Position numbers and translations under genes: made by a program | Notes under the pieces: model-generated | Databases searched by the model: none | Seen by the model: the letters and a program-made list of their open reading frames with translations, nothing else | Told to the model about the DNA's origin: nothing | Assembly (NCBI RefSeq): GCF_963259705.1 | Contig: NC_081842.1 | Span: forward strand, 92,060,433 to 92,124,432 | Direction of reading: 5' to 3' | From: Myotis daubentonii | Taxonomy: Eukaryota > Chordata > Mammalia > Chiroptera > Vespertilionidae | Length of the DNA: 64,000 nt | Shown: positions 36,706 through 48,014 of the stretch, in pieces | Layout of the letters: every line of letters begins with the position of its first letter | How positions within the stretch are numbered: the first letter of the stretch is position 1

Positions 36706-37961
36706 TATATAGGATTTTTTATCTTGGTTCTGAAGTCCAGTCTCAGAGCTGGTACGATGCCACTTATGTCACATTTTATTGGCCAAAACAAATGTCATAG
36801 GTTATGTTCTCCAGAAGCAGATATTCTTATGGTATTTGGGGTATAAGTTATTTATTATAGATTTACATCTATGAGAGAAACAGAGTAAACAGAATTTGGC
36901 TGAGAAAGTTTATATGCAATGCAGGTTCAATAGTCTCAGCCAATGTGGTGAACTCTGGAGTATGTCTTGCCTGTCCCATTGTCCTGCATTGAGCCACAGT
37001 GACTGGGCCCTTATTCTCTTCTTTTGCTTGTGCGCTGAAATTAAGCAACCTGGAAAGAAAACTACTTTAAGTGTTAGGGCTCTCTATAACTGACGCAGGG
37101 TGAAAACTGTCAGCTTACTGATAACTGTGCACCTCACAGCTGGGCAGTAAGCCTTTCCTTGAGGAGGAGCCTTGGCAGAATGTTTCTGAATCTACTGTAG
37201 CAAGTCAGAAGCCTAATCCAGATTCAAGGAGGGTAATAATAGATTTGAGCAGGTGGTAGGAACTATGACCATGTTTGCAAACTTTCATAATGTTCAGAAA
37301 CACATTAAGTACAATTTTTACTAATACAAATGTATGTTATTAAATGAATTGCAAAAAAAAAAAAACAAAACAAAAGAAAAAGAATGCTGTCTAGTAGGTA
37401 GGTATGTTTTGTGGTAAGTCCATATAGAACCCTATTTATTCCTAGATGAAATGGTATGATCTCTCTACTCTTAGGTATAACTCTTGTCAACTGTACATTC
37501 AGTATCATAAATAAAATTCTTAGAATGGTAAGTGTTTTCACATTAGAATTAATGGCCTTATCCTTATCCTATTCTAGACAGGCAAAACGCTTTTATGTAA
37601 TTTCATTGTCTGAAATATGGTTTGATTGGCAGTTATTGATTATTAAAATCTGATTTAGCCTGGTCTTCTGGAAAAAGAAACTTGGCCAAGAGGCCAAGAG
37701 GACTGAGGGGTAACCCAAGGTATTCATTTAAATTTTGTAATGATTCTGAGCAGAACATTTCTCATTCATGCATTCATCTTTTGTAAAATCAAGACCGCCA
37801 TCTAAATTTGTTGTCCTCTTTATCTTTCACCCCTTTTAGTAGCACAAATTTTGTGACCTATGTTTTCAAAAATATTTTTATTTAAGACTTATTTCATTTA
37901 GTAAATGCTTCCAATTAAGTCCTTAGAGACTTCATTTATTCACTTTTATTTTATTCCATAT
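36706..37961. other. Unassigned stretch
   Basis: No gene recognised. The first 500 bases may be an old repeat (LTR- or L1-like) but I could not assign a family. Confidence 0.3.
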
Positions 37962-38100
37962 TTTTAAAATTTAAATGCTTTATTGTTGAAATTATTCCAT
38001 ATGTCTCCTTCTTCCCTCCATTGACCTCTCCCTGGCCTCTCCCACCGCCCAGCACATGTCCCTGCCTCCCTACTGTCTGCCACTAGAGTATCTTTCATGA
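37962..38100 (-). mobile_element. L1 3' end, 5'-truncated
   Basis: Antisense of the bat L1 3' end: TTTATTGTTGAAATTATTCC then CCTCCATTGACCTCTCCC. It matches the stubs at 31441 and 42472. Confidence 0.7.
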
Positions 38101-38297
38101 GTCCGCATTGTGATATCAGCTCCCTTCTCATTTTGCAGAGGTGAGCTATCAGATGTCAACTGCTCTATCTAGCAGTCTCCTGAAGTATGTTCCTCAAGTC
38201 AGCAGAAGTAATTGTGGAGGAGTAAAAGAAAGCCTGACATTCTTTTGCTGGGAAAAACATCAGTTGAGGGATCTGTTCTTTACATTAGGTAATGCTT

Positions 38298-38620
38298 GAT
38301 AAGCGGTGGCTTACGGTGAATGACCCTGACTATGCAGCCTTCAGGGAGTTGTTCCTTTTACCTAGTGATGGGTCTCAGCTGTCAGTGTGACAGCCACTTG
38401 TCACAAAATACCCCAAACTATTCACTTTGATTCTAAACACTGTGCCACCAACATCAGTGACTATGTCCTGGACAAGACAAATGCTGATAAGGGAAAGGTA
38501 TTTTATAGCTATCTAGACAAATTCATTGCAGCAGTACCGACAGTTAATGTAATCAGAGTGGAAGATTTCACTGTGTGGGATAGCACTGTTGCCATCATGT
38601 GCTGTGTCTCAATGGATTGA
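38298..38620 (+). pseudogene. Unrecognised coding-like stretch, probably broken
   Basis: Two adjacent frames look protein-like. One runs from 38298 (LDKRWLTVNDPDYAAFREL) to a stop near 38390. The other is an open 77-codon frame at 38387-38620 containing SDYVLDKTNADKGKVFYSYL. I do not recognise the family. The change of frame would fit an old retrocopy. No poly(A) tail or target duplication was found, so chance remains possible. Confidence 0.3.
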
Positions 38621-41274
38621 AAAGAAAAACACAAAATTATAAGTAAATAGCCCTTCAATAAAGGATGTGCTTAGAGTAATTAAGAACTATCTGAAAATGA
38701 TATTATTTATTAATATTAGTATAGAGAAAAAAGTCTCAAGGAACAAGTAATAGAGAAGTTTAAGATGAATAACAAGAACTGAGATGGAGTAAATTTGAGC
38801 CATTCTTTGACTTTGTACTTAATTCATGATTATAAATGAAACCTATTGTAAATGTTATAGATGAAAGTTATATTTAACATGTTCAGATAGGTCCAAGCGT
38901 TTTTCCAAAACAGCAGCAGAAAAACAGCCTTGCTCCTTTTGCTGAAGTTCCAGACTGAGTCATCCAAAGGAAAATGCTTTCAAGCTATGCTATATATTTT
39001 TGGTCTAAGAATACTATTTTTTCTTCCTTGTTTCAGAGGGCAAGAAAGGTTGTTAAAAATAGATGGGGTCGGAATATACTATATTGACAAGTAGTTTATT
39101 CAGGAAAGTATTCTTCAGAAAACAAACAAAATTGGAGCAAGATTTGAATATAATGTGAAGAAATGAATAGAACTAATTAATGGATTCTGATATCAATGGA
39201 TGAAAAAATACCCACCACGTTGCCTTGTGTTGTTGGTCTCCAAGCTTCCTTCCTGTTTTGCCACTTACCATCTTCATCAATCAATACAAATTACTAAAGA
39301 ATATATGTTGTGCGTGATTTAGATATTTGGATCTCAGGCCCCACTCAGGCCTAGTATTGAGCAAATTTTCATATTAACTATGGAAAATGTGAAAAGAAGT
39401 AAAAACAGGAGAGGGGTTTATCACCTGTTGGTTCTTCATTGAATAAATCCCAGTTGGATTTATCTAACATTGATTAGTTTAGAATGGCAAGGTGCAGATA
39501 TATCACCTCATGGTTAAATAGGGATTCCTTGATTCAGTTGAGGCACTTAATACATTTGCTTTTGGGGGAAAAAAAACCCAAACTTTATATTATATGTCTT
39601 AAATTATCCTGAATATCATGTTTTTAAATTTAGCATTTAGGGGAAACGTCATATATAAGTGTTTGGTAACTCAAGCTGCCACATTTTAAAACTATTTTTG
39701 TCCCCAAATGACTTCTCTTTTCCATAATCCCTTAAACACTTCATTAGAAATAGAAGACATGTTTCACCCATTGGCTGTTTAAATTTAAAATTCCACAGCT
39801 AAGAGGATCAAGTTGGCAGTGACTTGGCAAGTGTATTTTTCTAGTCTTTATGGTAAAGAAGCTAGGAGAGATCATTAATTGCATACATAGAGAATCTTGC
39901 ATTATATCTTGGTCGTAAATCTTTTTTTCATTTTACAGTGAAGTCAGCTGAATTCAGATTTGTTTTTTATTTATGGTGTTTGCCTAGATACTTGAAATGG
40001 GTAAAGCAAAAGCAAGAAAAGATATTGATCAACACACATTACTGTGACATGTAAAGTTGATGTTACTCCGCAAACCAGAACTGAGCCACAGTTGACTACC
40101 CACCCCCATCCCACATACACATATTCAGTCACCGCCATCTTCTCCACCCAGCTCCAAAATAACATGGCAGGTTTTAAAGGGTAGAACAAGAAAAGCACAG
40201 GTGGTACCACCTACTGTAAATCCTTTAGTTCTTCTTAACTCAGTAACAGCTGTTGGTCTTTTCACAGTCTGTTAAAAGCAAAACAGGGCATAGAATGTGG
40301 GCTGTTGACAGTGTGCAACAATACCATTTGTTTGCTCAGATTATGACAACCAATGGCAGTTTGAAGGGTATTTATTTCTCAGGCTTTGGGTAAAAATTTA
40401 GGCCTGACTGCCTAACTTGCTAATAGTACAGTTGATAATAGGGCATATTGCAAGTTATATAACTACCATGTGTCTTAACCTCACTAATCTGAGAATGTGT
40501 ATTATATATTTTAAAGGAATTTTAAGAATTAATGAGCATCTGTTTCATACTATCTGGGCATATGGGGGAGAGAGGTGAAAAGAAAAGGGAACAAACTGTT
40601 TTGAGGCCTGGTGATGTTGCCTTAAATGCCTCTTTGCAGTGAGGATAGGATTTCCCTCTCTCTTCACCAAAAAAGAAGGCTTTCTGCTCAAAGAGCCGTA
40701 GTGACTACAGGAAGAGGTAGAATCCCACATCTTGATTAGGACTGGGCCACTAAAGAAGAGTCTTGGGTATAGGGTTGGCCTTGTTGTTGCGTAAAAACTA
40801 ATTCCAACTAGAATAATTAAAGGGGGGTGACATACATGGCTTGATTCAGGCTATCTTTGAGATCCAAGAGGGTTCACCTTGAAGGGAAAAGTATAGGGTG
40901 AAATAGTCTAGACTGTATCATTAATAAAACAGGCTAAAAGTGTTTCCATTAGGTCTATTTTTAAACAGAATACTAATTAAATCATAAACAATGGAAATGT
41001 TCAGAAAAATAGCAAGATTTACAACAAAACTAACCTCAGCCTGCCCAGACTGACGAGTCTGAGGATATCCTAATATTCTGACATTTTTTTTTCAGGATTA
41101 GAACAGCAGCTAAGTAAAGTAGAGCCTGTATATTGGTAGTAATTGAACCAAGAGTTGACAGGAGTTGGAAAAGACAAGGGCAAATAAAAGAACTTAGAGC
41201 ATTTCCTTTATATCACGGGCAAACAGATGTATGGAAATGGTTCATCTTATTTTATGCACCTTAAGTATCTATTC
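38621..41274. other. Unassigned stretch
   Basis: About 2.6 kb with no recognised gene, RNA or mobile element. The short antisense frames at 39971-40210 and 40545-40730 have no domain. Confidence 0.3.
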
Positions 41275-41473
41275 CAGCCGTGGGCAAACTACGGCCTGCT
41301 TGAAATGAATAAAACTAAAAAAAAAAAAAAAAGACCATACCCTTTTATGTAATGATGTTTACTTTGAATTTATATTAGTTCACACAAACACTCCATCCAT
41401 GCTTTTGTTCCGGCCCTCCGGTCCAGTTTAAGAACCCATTGTGGCCCTCGAGTCAAAAGTTTGCCCACCCCTG
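41275..41473 (-). mobile_element. Non-autonomous hAT MITE, copy 3, with perfect 8-bp duplication
   Basis: The same element as at 1027 and 21473, with a small internal deletion. The exact duplication ATCTATTC at 41267-41274 and 41474-41481 confirms hAT-type integration and fixes the ends. Confidence 0.95.
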
Positions 41474-41543
41474 ATCTATTCCATAGGAATAGGTCCTACA
41501 AAGGCACTGGGGCAGAGGGGAGGGGGGATTGATATCTAAAATA

Positions 41544-42210
41544 CTAGAGGCCTGGTGCACGAATTCGTGCATAGATGGGGTCTAGCTGTCCTGTCCTGAT
41601 GGGGGCCCATCAGGCTAGGCTGGTGGGGGGGAGGGGCCATAGGAGGTTGGCCAGATGGCCCACCCCTGATCAGGGTGGGGGGTCTGATTGGGGTTGGGGG
41701 TAGCTGGAGGGAGGGCAGCTCCCTCTGTGGTTGGTGAGATTCTCTTAATTTGACCTCTACTTTCTGAGACTGAACCTGGGTTTTCCCAACACTTCTTGAC
41801 TTCATTCATGTGCTTTTAATTTGGGTGTGATCACTTCACTCTGATGTTTATGGCTCCTGCCTTTGAGCTGTTGTGTTGGTTACTGCCTCCTTCCCCCGCC
41901 CCTTCCTCCTTCCCACCCTCTTCTTCCTTCCCCCCTCCCTCCAGCCAGGTTTACTGAGTCAGTAGGTGACTCAACCTGAATGTTGACTCACTAGTCAAAT
42001 CAGTGGGAGTTTATTAATTTGGCTCACAAAAGGGCTCATAACAAAGGTTTTAGGGGCTGATCAGGGGCTGGGCTGGCCAGGAGGGGCATGGCCAATCAGG
42101 GCCTGGAGGATCAGGCTGGTTGGCTGCCACAGTGTCCATCATAGTCACTGGTCGTTCCGGCAGTTCTGGTTGCTCTACTGTAACGGTCGCTGGGCTTTTA
42201 TATATATAGA
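41544..42210 (-). mobile_element. HeliBat-type Helitron with atypical insert
   Basis: The 3' end is at 41544 (CTAGAGGCCTGGTGCACGAA with a GCACGAATTCGTGC palindrome). The 5' side ends GGGCTTTTATATATATAGAT, as in the edge copy at 1-408. The interior 41740-42050 is not GC-rich HeliBat sequence and may be captured or inserted DNA. Confidence 0.85.
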
Positions 42211-42471
42211 TATAGATAACACCGTACAACGGTAAAATTGCAAAGGGTGTTAGAAATCACACATCCAAACTTCTTACCTTAGATACGAGAACACAAGCCT
42301 AGAAAGCTATCTCATTCTACCTTTATACAACCTTGACTATTCCTTCATTTCTACAAAATGTAGCCCTTAATTTTCAAATACTTATCTGGAACCTATACTT
42401 ATAAACCCATGTATAATGGATGTATTCTGTCTTCTAAGAGGGTCTTCAAATAAAGACACTTCAAAACCCTA

Positions 42472-42580
42472 TTTTTAAAAATTTATCTTTATTGTTGAAA
42501 GTATTACAGATGCTCCCTTTTCTTTCCCCCATTGACCCCTTGCCCCACCCCTGGCCTTCACCACACTATTTTTTTTAAAT
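42472..42580 (-). mobile_element. L1 3' end, 5'-truncated
   Basis: Antisense L1 3' end: ATTTATCTTTATTGTTGAAA then CCCCCATTGACCCCTTGCCC and CTTCACCACACTATT. Confidence 0.75.
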
Positions 42581-43361
42581 TCCACCTAATTTTTTCATTC
42601 TCAACTATGATTTTAGTTTTTTTTTTTAATTAGGTTTTTTTTATTATTATTATTCTATCTTTATAATTATGTCATTTAAAGTTAATATTTCTTTGTTGAT
42701 TTTCTGTTAGGTTGATCTGTCCAAGAGCTGTCAATGGAGTATTGAGGTCTTCAACTATGATTATGTTTTGCTCTGTTTCTCCCTTTAGTTCTGTGAATAA
42801 TTGTTTACTATATTTTGGTGCTTCCTGGTTGGGTGCATATATATTAAGAAGTCTTGCAAAAAAAAAAAAAGTCTTATGTTTTCCTTATCAGTACAAAGTG
42901 TTCATCTTTGTCCCTTGTTATCTTTAAATCTATTTTGTCAGATATAGATGTGACTACACCTGTTTTTCTGAGTGTGTTATTTGCTTGGAGAATCATTTTC
43001 CACCCTTTTACTTTGAGTCTACCTTTGTCTTTGCAGCTTAGATGTGTCTCTTCTAGGCAGTGTATGGTTGGGTTGTATTTTTTTTATCCACTCTGCAACT
43101 CTGTGCCTCTTTATTGATGAATTCAGACCATTTACATTTAGGGTAATTATTGATGTATGAGGATTTTCCTATAGCCATTTTACCTTTTGTTTTTGGGTAG
43201 CTCTGTGTCTCTATTGGTTATTTTCCTTTATGTTTCTGTCTATTGTTTTTGTTTGGTGATATTTCATACATATTTCCTCTTCCTTTAAGCTATATGTCCT
43301 GGTTTTGGGGGATTTTTGTGTGTGGTTACCATTAGGTTTATAAAAAATGAAGTTGTATATA

Positions 43362-44305
43362 CATTGAGTGGCCAGATTATTGTGACTACCTGATGTTTGT
43401 AGGCAAATTAGCTATAATTTCACGCTGAAGTTGCTAGAGGGCCAGAACATTATGAATAGAGAAGCAGGTTGTTTACCACGACAGTGGAAGTGATTTTTTT
43501 TCTGAAGATATGGGTAAACAATGCGATTTAACAACCTTTGAACGTGGGATGATTGTTGGCGCTTGGAGCTATGGAGCGAGTATTGGCAAAACAGCCAAAG
43601 GCCTTTTCTAACACCTTTGCTGTCTGCAGATAAAACATGTCCAGTTCGCACAGGAACACAAGGATTGGACAGTCGAGCATTGGAAAAAAGTCATGTGGTC
43701 CATTGAATCATGTTTCCAGTTGCATCACGCAGATGGCACAGTGAGAATTTGGCAGAAAAAGCCAGCATGAAAGCGTGCACTCCACATGCACTCCACGTGT
43801 ACTTCAAGCTGCTGGGGGCAGGTTATGGTTTGGGACATATTTTTCTGGCATGATTTAGGTCCTTTAATTCATGTGGAACAATGTCTGAATAGCACAACAT
43901 ACCTAAGTATTATTGCTGATCCTATCATGTTGATGGCGTATCGCAAAGGAGATGGCTTCTTCCAACAAGACAATGTGCCATGTCACGGTGCTCGTATTGC
44001 GCAGGAGTGGTTTCAAGAACATGAGGGAGACTTTACCTTGCTTAGGTGGCCCCTGCAATCACCAGATCTTAATCCAATTGAGCATTTGTGGGACAAAGTT
44101 AAAAGAGCCTCAGGCAGCTGGTTCCACAGCCATCAAATCTCACAGAACTGGACAGTGCTATTCATCAGGCATGGTGTCAGATTCCTCGCATCACCTTTCA
44201 ACATCTTGTGGAGTCAATGCCCAGAAGAATCGCCGCAGTATTGAAGGCCAAAGGTGGCCCAACAAAGTACTGATGGGGTGGTCATAATAATCTGGCCACT
44301 CAGTG
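43362..44305 (+). mobile_element. Tc1-like DNA transposon, decayed
   Basis: It is 944 bp, flanked by TA on both sides (43360-43361 and 44306-44307). Inverted ends are CATTGAGTGGCCAGATTATT and, at the right, the complement CACTGAGTGGCCAGATTATT. It is inserted in the old antisense L1. No intact transposase remains. Confidence 0.95.
43510..44244 (+). pseudogene. Tc1-like transposase, inactivated
   Basis: DDE transposases of this type cut and paste the element at TA. An N-terminal helix-turn-helix remnant starts at an ATG at 43510 (MGKQCDLTTFERGM). The middle is deleted or frame-shifted near 43600, and the C-terminal catalytic part is open at 43786-44244. The second catalytic Asp is in FFQQDNVPCHGA, and the third acidic site lies in SPDLNPIEHLWD. 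At the first site the expected Asp is Ile (WSIES near 43697-43711). A stop at about 43768 and later frame changes confirm inactivation. Confidence 0.88.
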
Positions 44306-44558
44306 TATACCATAGTTGTTGATTTTTTTTTTCCTTTTGAGTGCATCTAATCTTCATATTCTTTTGTCAGTACAGACCTTTCCCTCTTGACTTTTTATGT
44401 TTTTGTTGTCACAAATCATTCTTATTTATGCTGTAAGTTTTTTTGTTTTGTTTTTTATCTTACTCATAGTGTTGTGACCTTATGTTGTTTCAGGTACAAC
44501 AATTCCCTTCAGTATTTCTTGCAATGGAGGTTTTGTGGTTATAAAATCCCTCAGCTTC

Positions 44559-44820
44559 AGCTCTAGCTGGCTTGGCTCAGTGGATAGAGCATCGGCTTAT
44601 GGACTGAAGCATCCCAGGTTGGATTCTGATCAAGGGCATGTATCTTGGTTGCTGGCTCCATCAACAGCCCTGGTTGGGGCACATGCAGGATGCAACCAAT
44701 TGATGTGTCTCTCTCACATCAATGCTCCTCTCACTCTGTCTCTTCCTCTCCCTGCCAGTCTCTCTAAAATTCAATGGAAAAATATCCTTGAGTAAGGATT
44801 AACCAAAATAATAACAAATA
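44559..44820 (+). mobile_element. Ves-type SINE inserted in old L1
   Basis: Head AGCTCTAGCTGGCTTGGCTC, full body with a short extra segment, and a T/A-rich tail. The duplication CCCTCAGCTTC at 44548-44558 and 44821-44831 joins the antisense L1 halves exactly. Confidence 0.93.
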
Positions 44821-45747
44821 CCCTCAGCTTCTGTATGTCTGAGAATGTTTTTATTTCTCCTTCATATTTAAAGGATAATTTTGCTGGATATATTATTTAC
44901 AGCTGGTAATTTCTCTCTTTCAGATGTTTGAATATTTGGTTCCACTCTCTTCTGACTTGTAGAGTTTCTGTTGAGAAGTCAGATGAAATTCTGATAGGTT
45001 TTCCTTTTTAGGTCACTTCCTTGTTTTTCCTGGCTGCTTTGAGAATTTTTTCTTTGTTATTAATTTTTGAAAGCTTCCATACCAAGTGCCTTGGGGAGGG
45101 CCTCTTTGGCTTGAGGTAAGTAGATGTTCTGTTTGCTTCTTGGATTTGAGGATCTAGTTCTTTCCATAGATTTTGGAAGTTCTCATCCACTATTTGTTTT
45201 AATAGATTCTACATTCTATGTTTCCTCTCTTCCTCCTCCACAATGACTAATGTTGCTCTTTCTTATTTTTTTATGCTCAGGTCTCTCTCTTCCCTGTACA
45301 TCATTTCTAGATTACTATCTTCAATATCACTAATTCTTTCCTCCATCTGTTTGGTTCTGTTTTCCATGCTCACTAGTTTACTCTTAATCTCCTTAATTGC
45401 ATGTTTCATTTCCAGGATTTCTGATTTTTTTTCGAAGTTTCAATCTCCTTAGTAAAGCACTCATTTTGTTCATTGATTTGTTTTCTGAGTGTACTAAATT
45501 GCCCGTCAATACTCTTTTGCATCTCATTGAGAAATTTCAGAATTGCAATCTTGAAATCTCTGTCATTTATATCACATATTCCCATGTGTTCCAGCCTGCT
45601 TTCTGGAGATTTTTTATTTTATTTCTAGTCATCATTGTGGTTGATATGAATGCTCACCATTTACTTGGTTATGATTTGCCCAATTTACTACTTTTTAAAT
45701 ATACATATTTTAAAACTGCTTTAAGTCATGTGGGGGAAGAGGAAGGG

Positions 45748-46320
45748 CAAATTTGACCCAGTGATCCCACTTCTAGGAATATATACAAAGAAACTAGAAA
45801 CACCCATCAGAAAAGATATATGCACCCCTATGTTCATAGCAGCACAATTTACAATAGCTAAGATTTGGAAACAGCCTAAGTGCTCATCAGCAGATGAGTG
45901 GATTAAAAATCTGTGGTATATCTACACGATGGAATACTATGCTGCTATAAAAAAGAAGGAATTCTTACCATTTGCAACAACATGGATGGAGCTGGAGAGC
46001 ATTATGATAAGCGAAATAAGTCAGTCAGAAAAAGATAAATATCACATGATCTCACCCATTTGTGGAATATAATGAACAACATAAACTAATGAAAAAAAAA
46101 CAGATCCAGAGACAGAGAAGCATCGATCAGACAGTCAAACCTCAGAGAGAAGGTAGGGGAGGGTGGGGGTAAAGGGGAGAGATCAACCAAAGGACTTGTA
46201 TGCATGCATATAAGCTCAACCAATGGACACAGACAGCAGGGGGGATGCGGGCATGAGCAAGGGGGCGGGGAGGTAATGGGAGGATAAGGGCACATATATA
46301 ATACCTTAATCAATAAAGAA
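45748..46320 (+). mobile_element. 5'-truncated L1, ORF2 3' end plus 3'UTR
   Basis: It contains the last ~100 ORF2 codons (frame 45728-46072, with [20 protein letters not shown]) and a 3'UTR ending CCTTAATCAATAAAG. Its 3'UTR differs clearly from the young L1s at 3821 and 48015, so it is another, older subfamily. Clear target duplications were not found. Confidence 0.88.
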
Positions 46321-47819
46321 AGGAAAAAATTTAAAAAGCATATCTTTATTAAAATGATACTTTTAACCTATTATTTATATTTCTAGGAAGTTGATAATAT
46401 TAAGATTCCATGTATCTATAGTGTATTTACTTAGGTTTTGTTTTCTGTGTTCCCTTTTTCTTCTTTTCAGCTAGTGCCTTTCTCTTGTTAATTCACATCA
46501 ATTCCCCTTCTTTTGTTATCCTTCTGTTATAGTTATGCCAGTATAAGCATGTAGAATGCTGCATTAAAATATTATTTTATTCACATGTTTAATTAAAACG
46601 ATGATCACAGAAAGAGCCTCTCCTTTGAAATCTACTCACATTCATGGGAAAAAATCATAATAAGGAAATACTTTTATTTTTCTTCCTAAACCTAAATAAA
46701 ATTAGTCATTCAACAGCGAGTATGTATGGAGCTCAATAAGTTGTTTAATTACCACAATAGGATGGTGGTGGACCCAGAAAAGCTACAAATTCTGTATCAG
46801 TATCACTGTGCTGATGATGGTTTTACCTACACTGTGAATTTTCTCTGCTTTCCTCTAATTGAATACCATTCTTTACTAAAATTCTAATCTGTTGACTATT
46901 TTGAAGACTTTATCTTAAATTATAGCAGTTTATAAGTCTACTTATTAAATTGAACTACATTTTTTCCATATTCATTTATTTTGTATATAATACTGTGATA
47001 TTTTTTCTGACATTTGCTGATAACCAGCATTTCTGATTTTGATGGACAAATTTAATTGTAAATATATTTTTCTCCTTTTTATGAAATCATAAACTAGCTT
47101 ATTCATTTAGATTTCACCAAAATGAATTTACCATGTTACTTGCTTACCTTCAAACCTATAACTTTCATTCATTATTCTAAATTTATGAATCTTACACTAA
47201 TTTTAATTGACGTTCATATTCATGTATATGTCATTTCAAGTTGCTGTTAAGAAATATTATGTCATTATGCCCAAATTTTTTATATTATAACTTCATAGTA
47301 ATGTATTATTATTTCTAGTTTTTTTATGTAAGTGCATGATTAATAAAAAATATTATTTGTACATTTTATTTTTCCTATAATATATTTTTCTCATAGTCAG
47401 TGTTAATTTACTTTTAACTTTTTACTGAAATATATGACAGATAATAGAAATCTACACAACCATATGAACAATATGTATAGCAAAATTATTTTAAGGCAGA
47501 CACCATTGGAACACACAACCCCATCAAAATGTAGAACATCACCAGCCTCCTTAGTTGCCCATGTATATCCTCTATCACCATCACAATCCCTTCCTTCTTA
47601 CAAATGTATCTGCTATCCATTATTTTATATTAATCACTTTCCTTACCTGTAACAGTTGAAGGATCTGAACCAAGCCTTTGGTATGTAAGATTTTCCACAC
47701 TGTGAATTTTGCCACTTGTATATTCATTGTTCAACATTTCTATGCTTTTGTATTTCCTGTAAAATGTCATATGGATGCAGAGGCTTGATCAGACTTAGGT
47801 GTACATTTGTATTGCACAA
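46321..47819. other. Unassigned AT-rich stretch
   Basis: No gene recognised. The segment 47400-47815 may be an old repeat (an ATGTAGAACATCACCAGCC-type phrase), but I could not assign it. Confidence 0.3.
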
Positions 47820-48014
47820 TCTATACTAACAACAGAGGAATATGCAAATTGTCTGGGATGCTGTCACAGTAACAGTAACGAGCAAACAGCAAGGCTGCGT
47901 GGGGCTACCAGGCAAACAGTGGGGTGGCAGTTAGGGGCGATCAGCCTGGCAGGTAGGGGGGCCAGTTAGGGGCTATCAGGCAGGCAGGCATGTGAGCAGT
48001 TAAGAGCCAGTGGT

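Larger units (their letters stand above)
42595..45730 (-). mobile_element. Old L1, antisense 5' half (ORF1/early ORF2 region)
   Basis: Reading antisense, the segments TCCAAGAGCTGTCAATGGAG (42720), TTATTTCTCCTTCATATTTA (44850) and CTCTCTTCTGACTTGTAGAG (44945) follow the order of a mammalian L1 5' half. The ORF1-like portion lies at 45230-45560. Many stops show it is dead. A Tc1-like transposon and a Ves SINE were inserted later. The right limit is uncertain. Confidence 0.7.
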
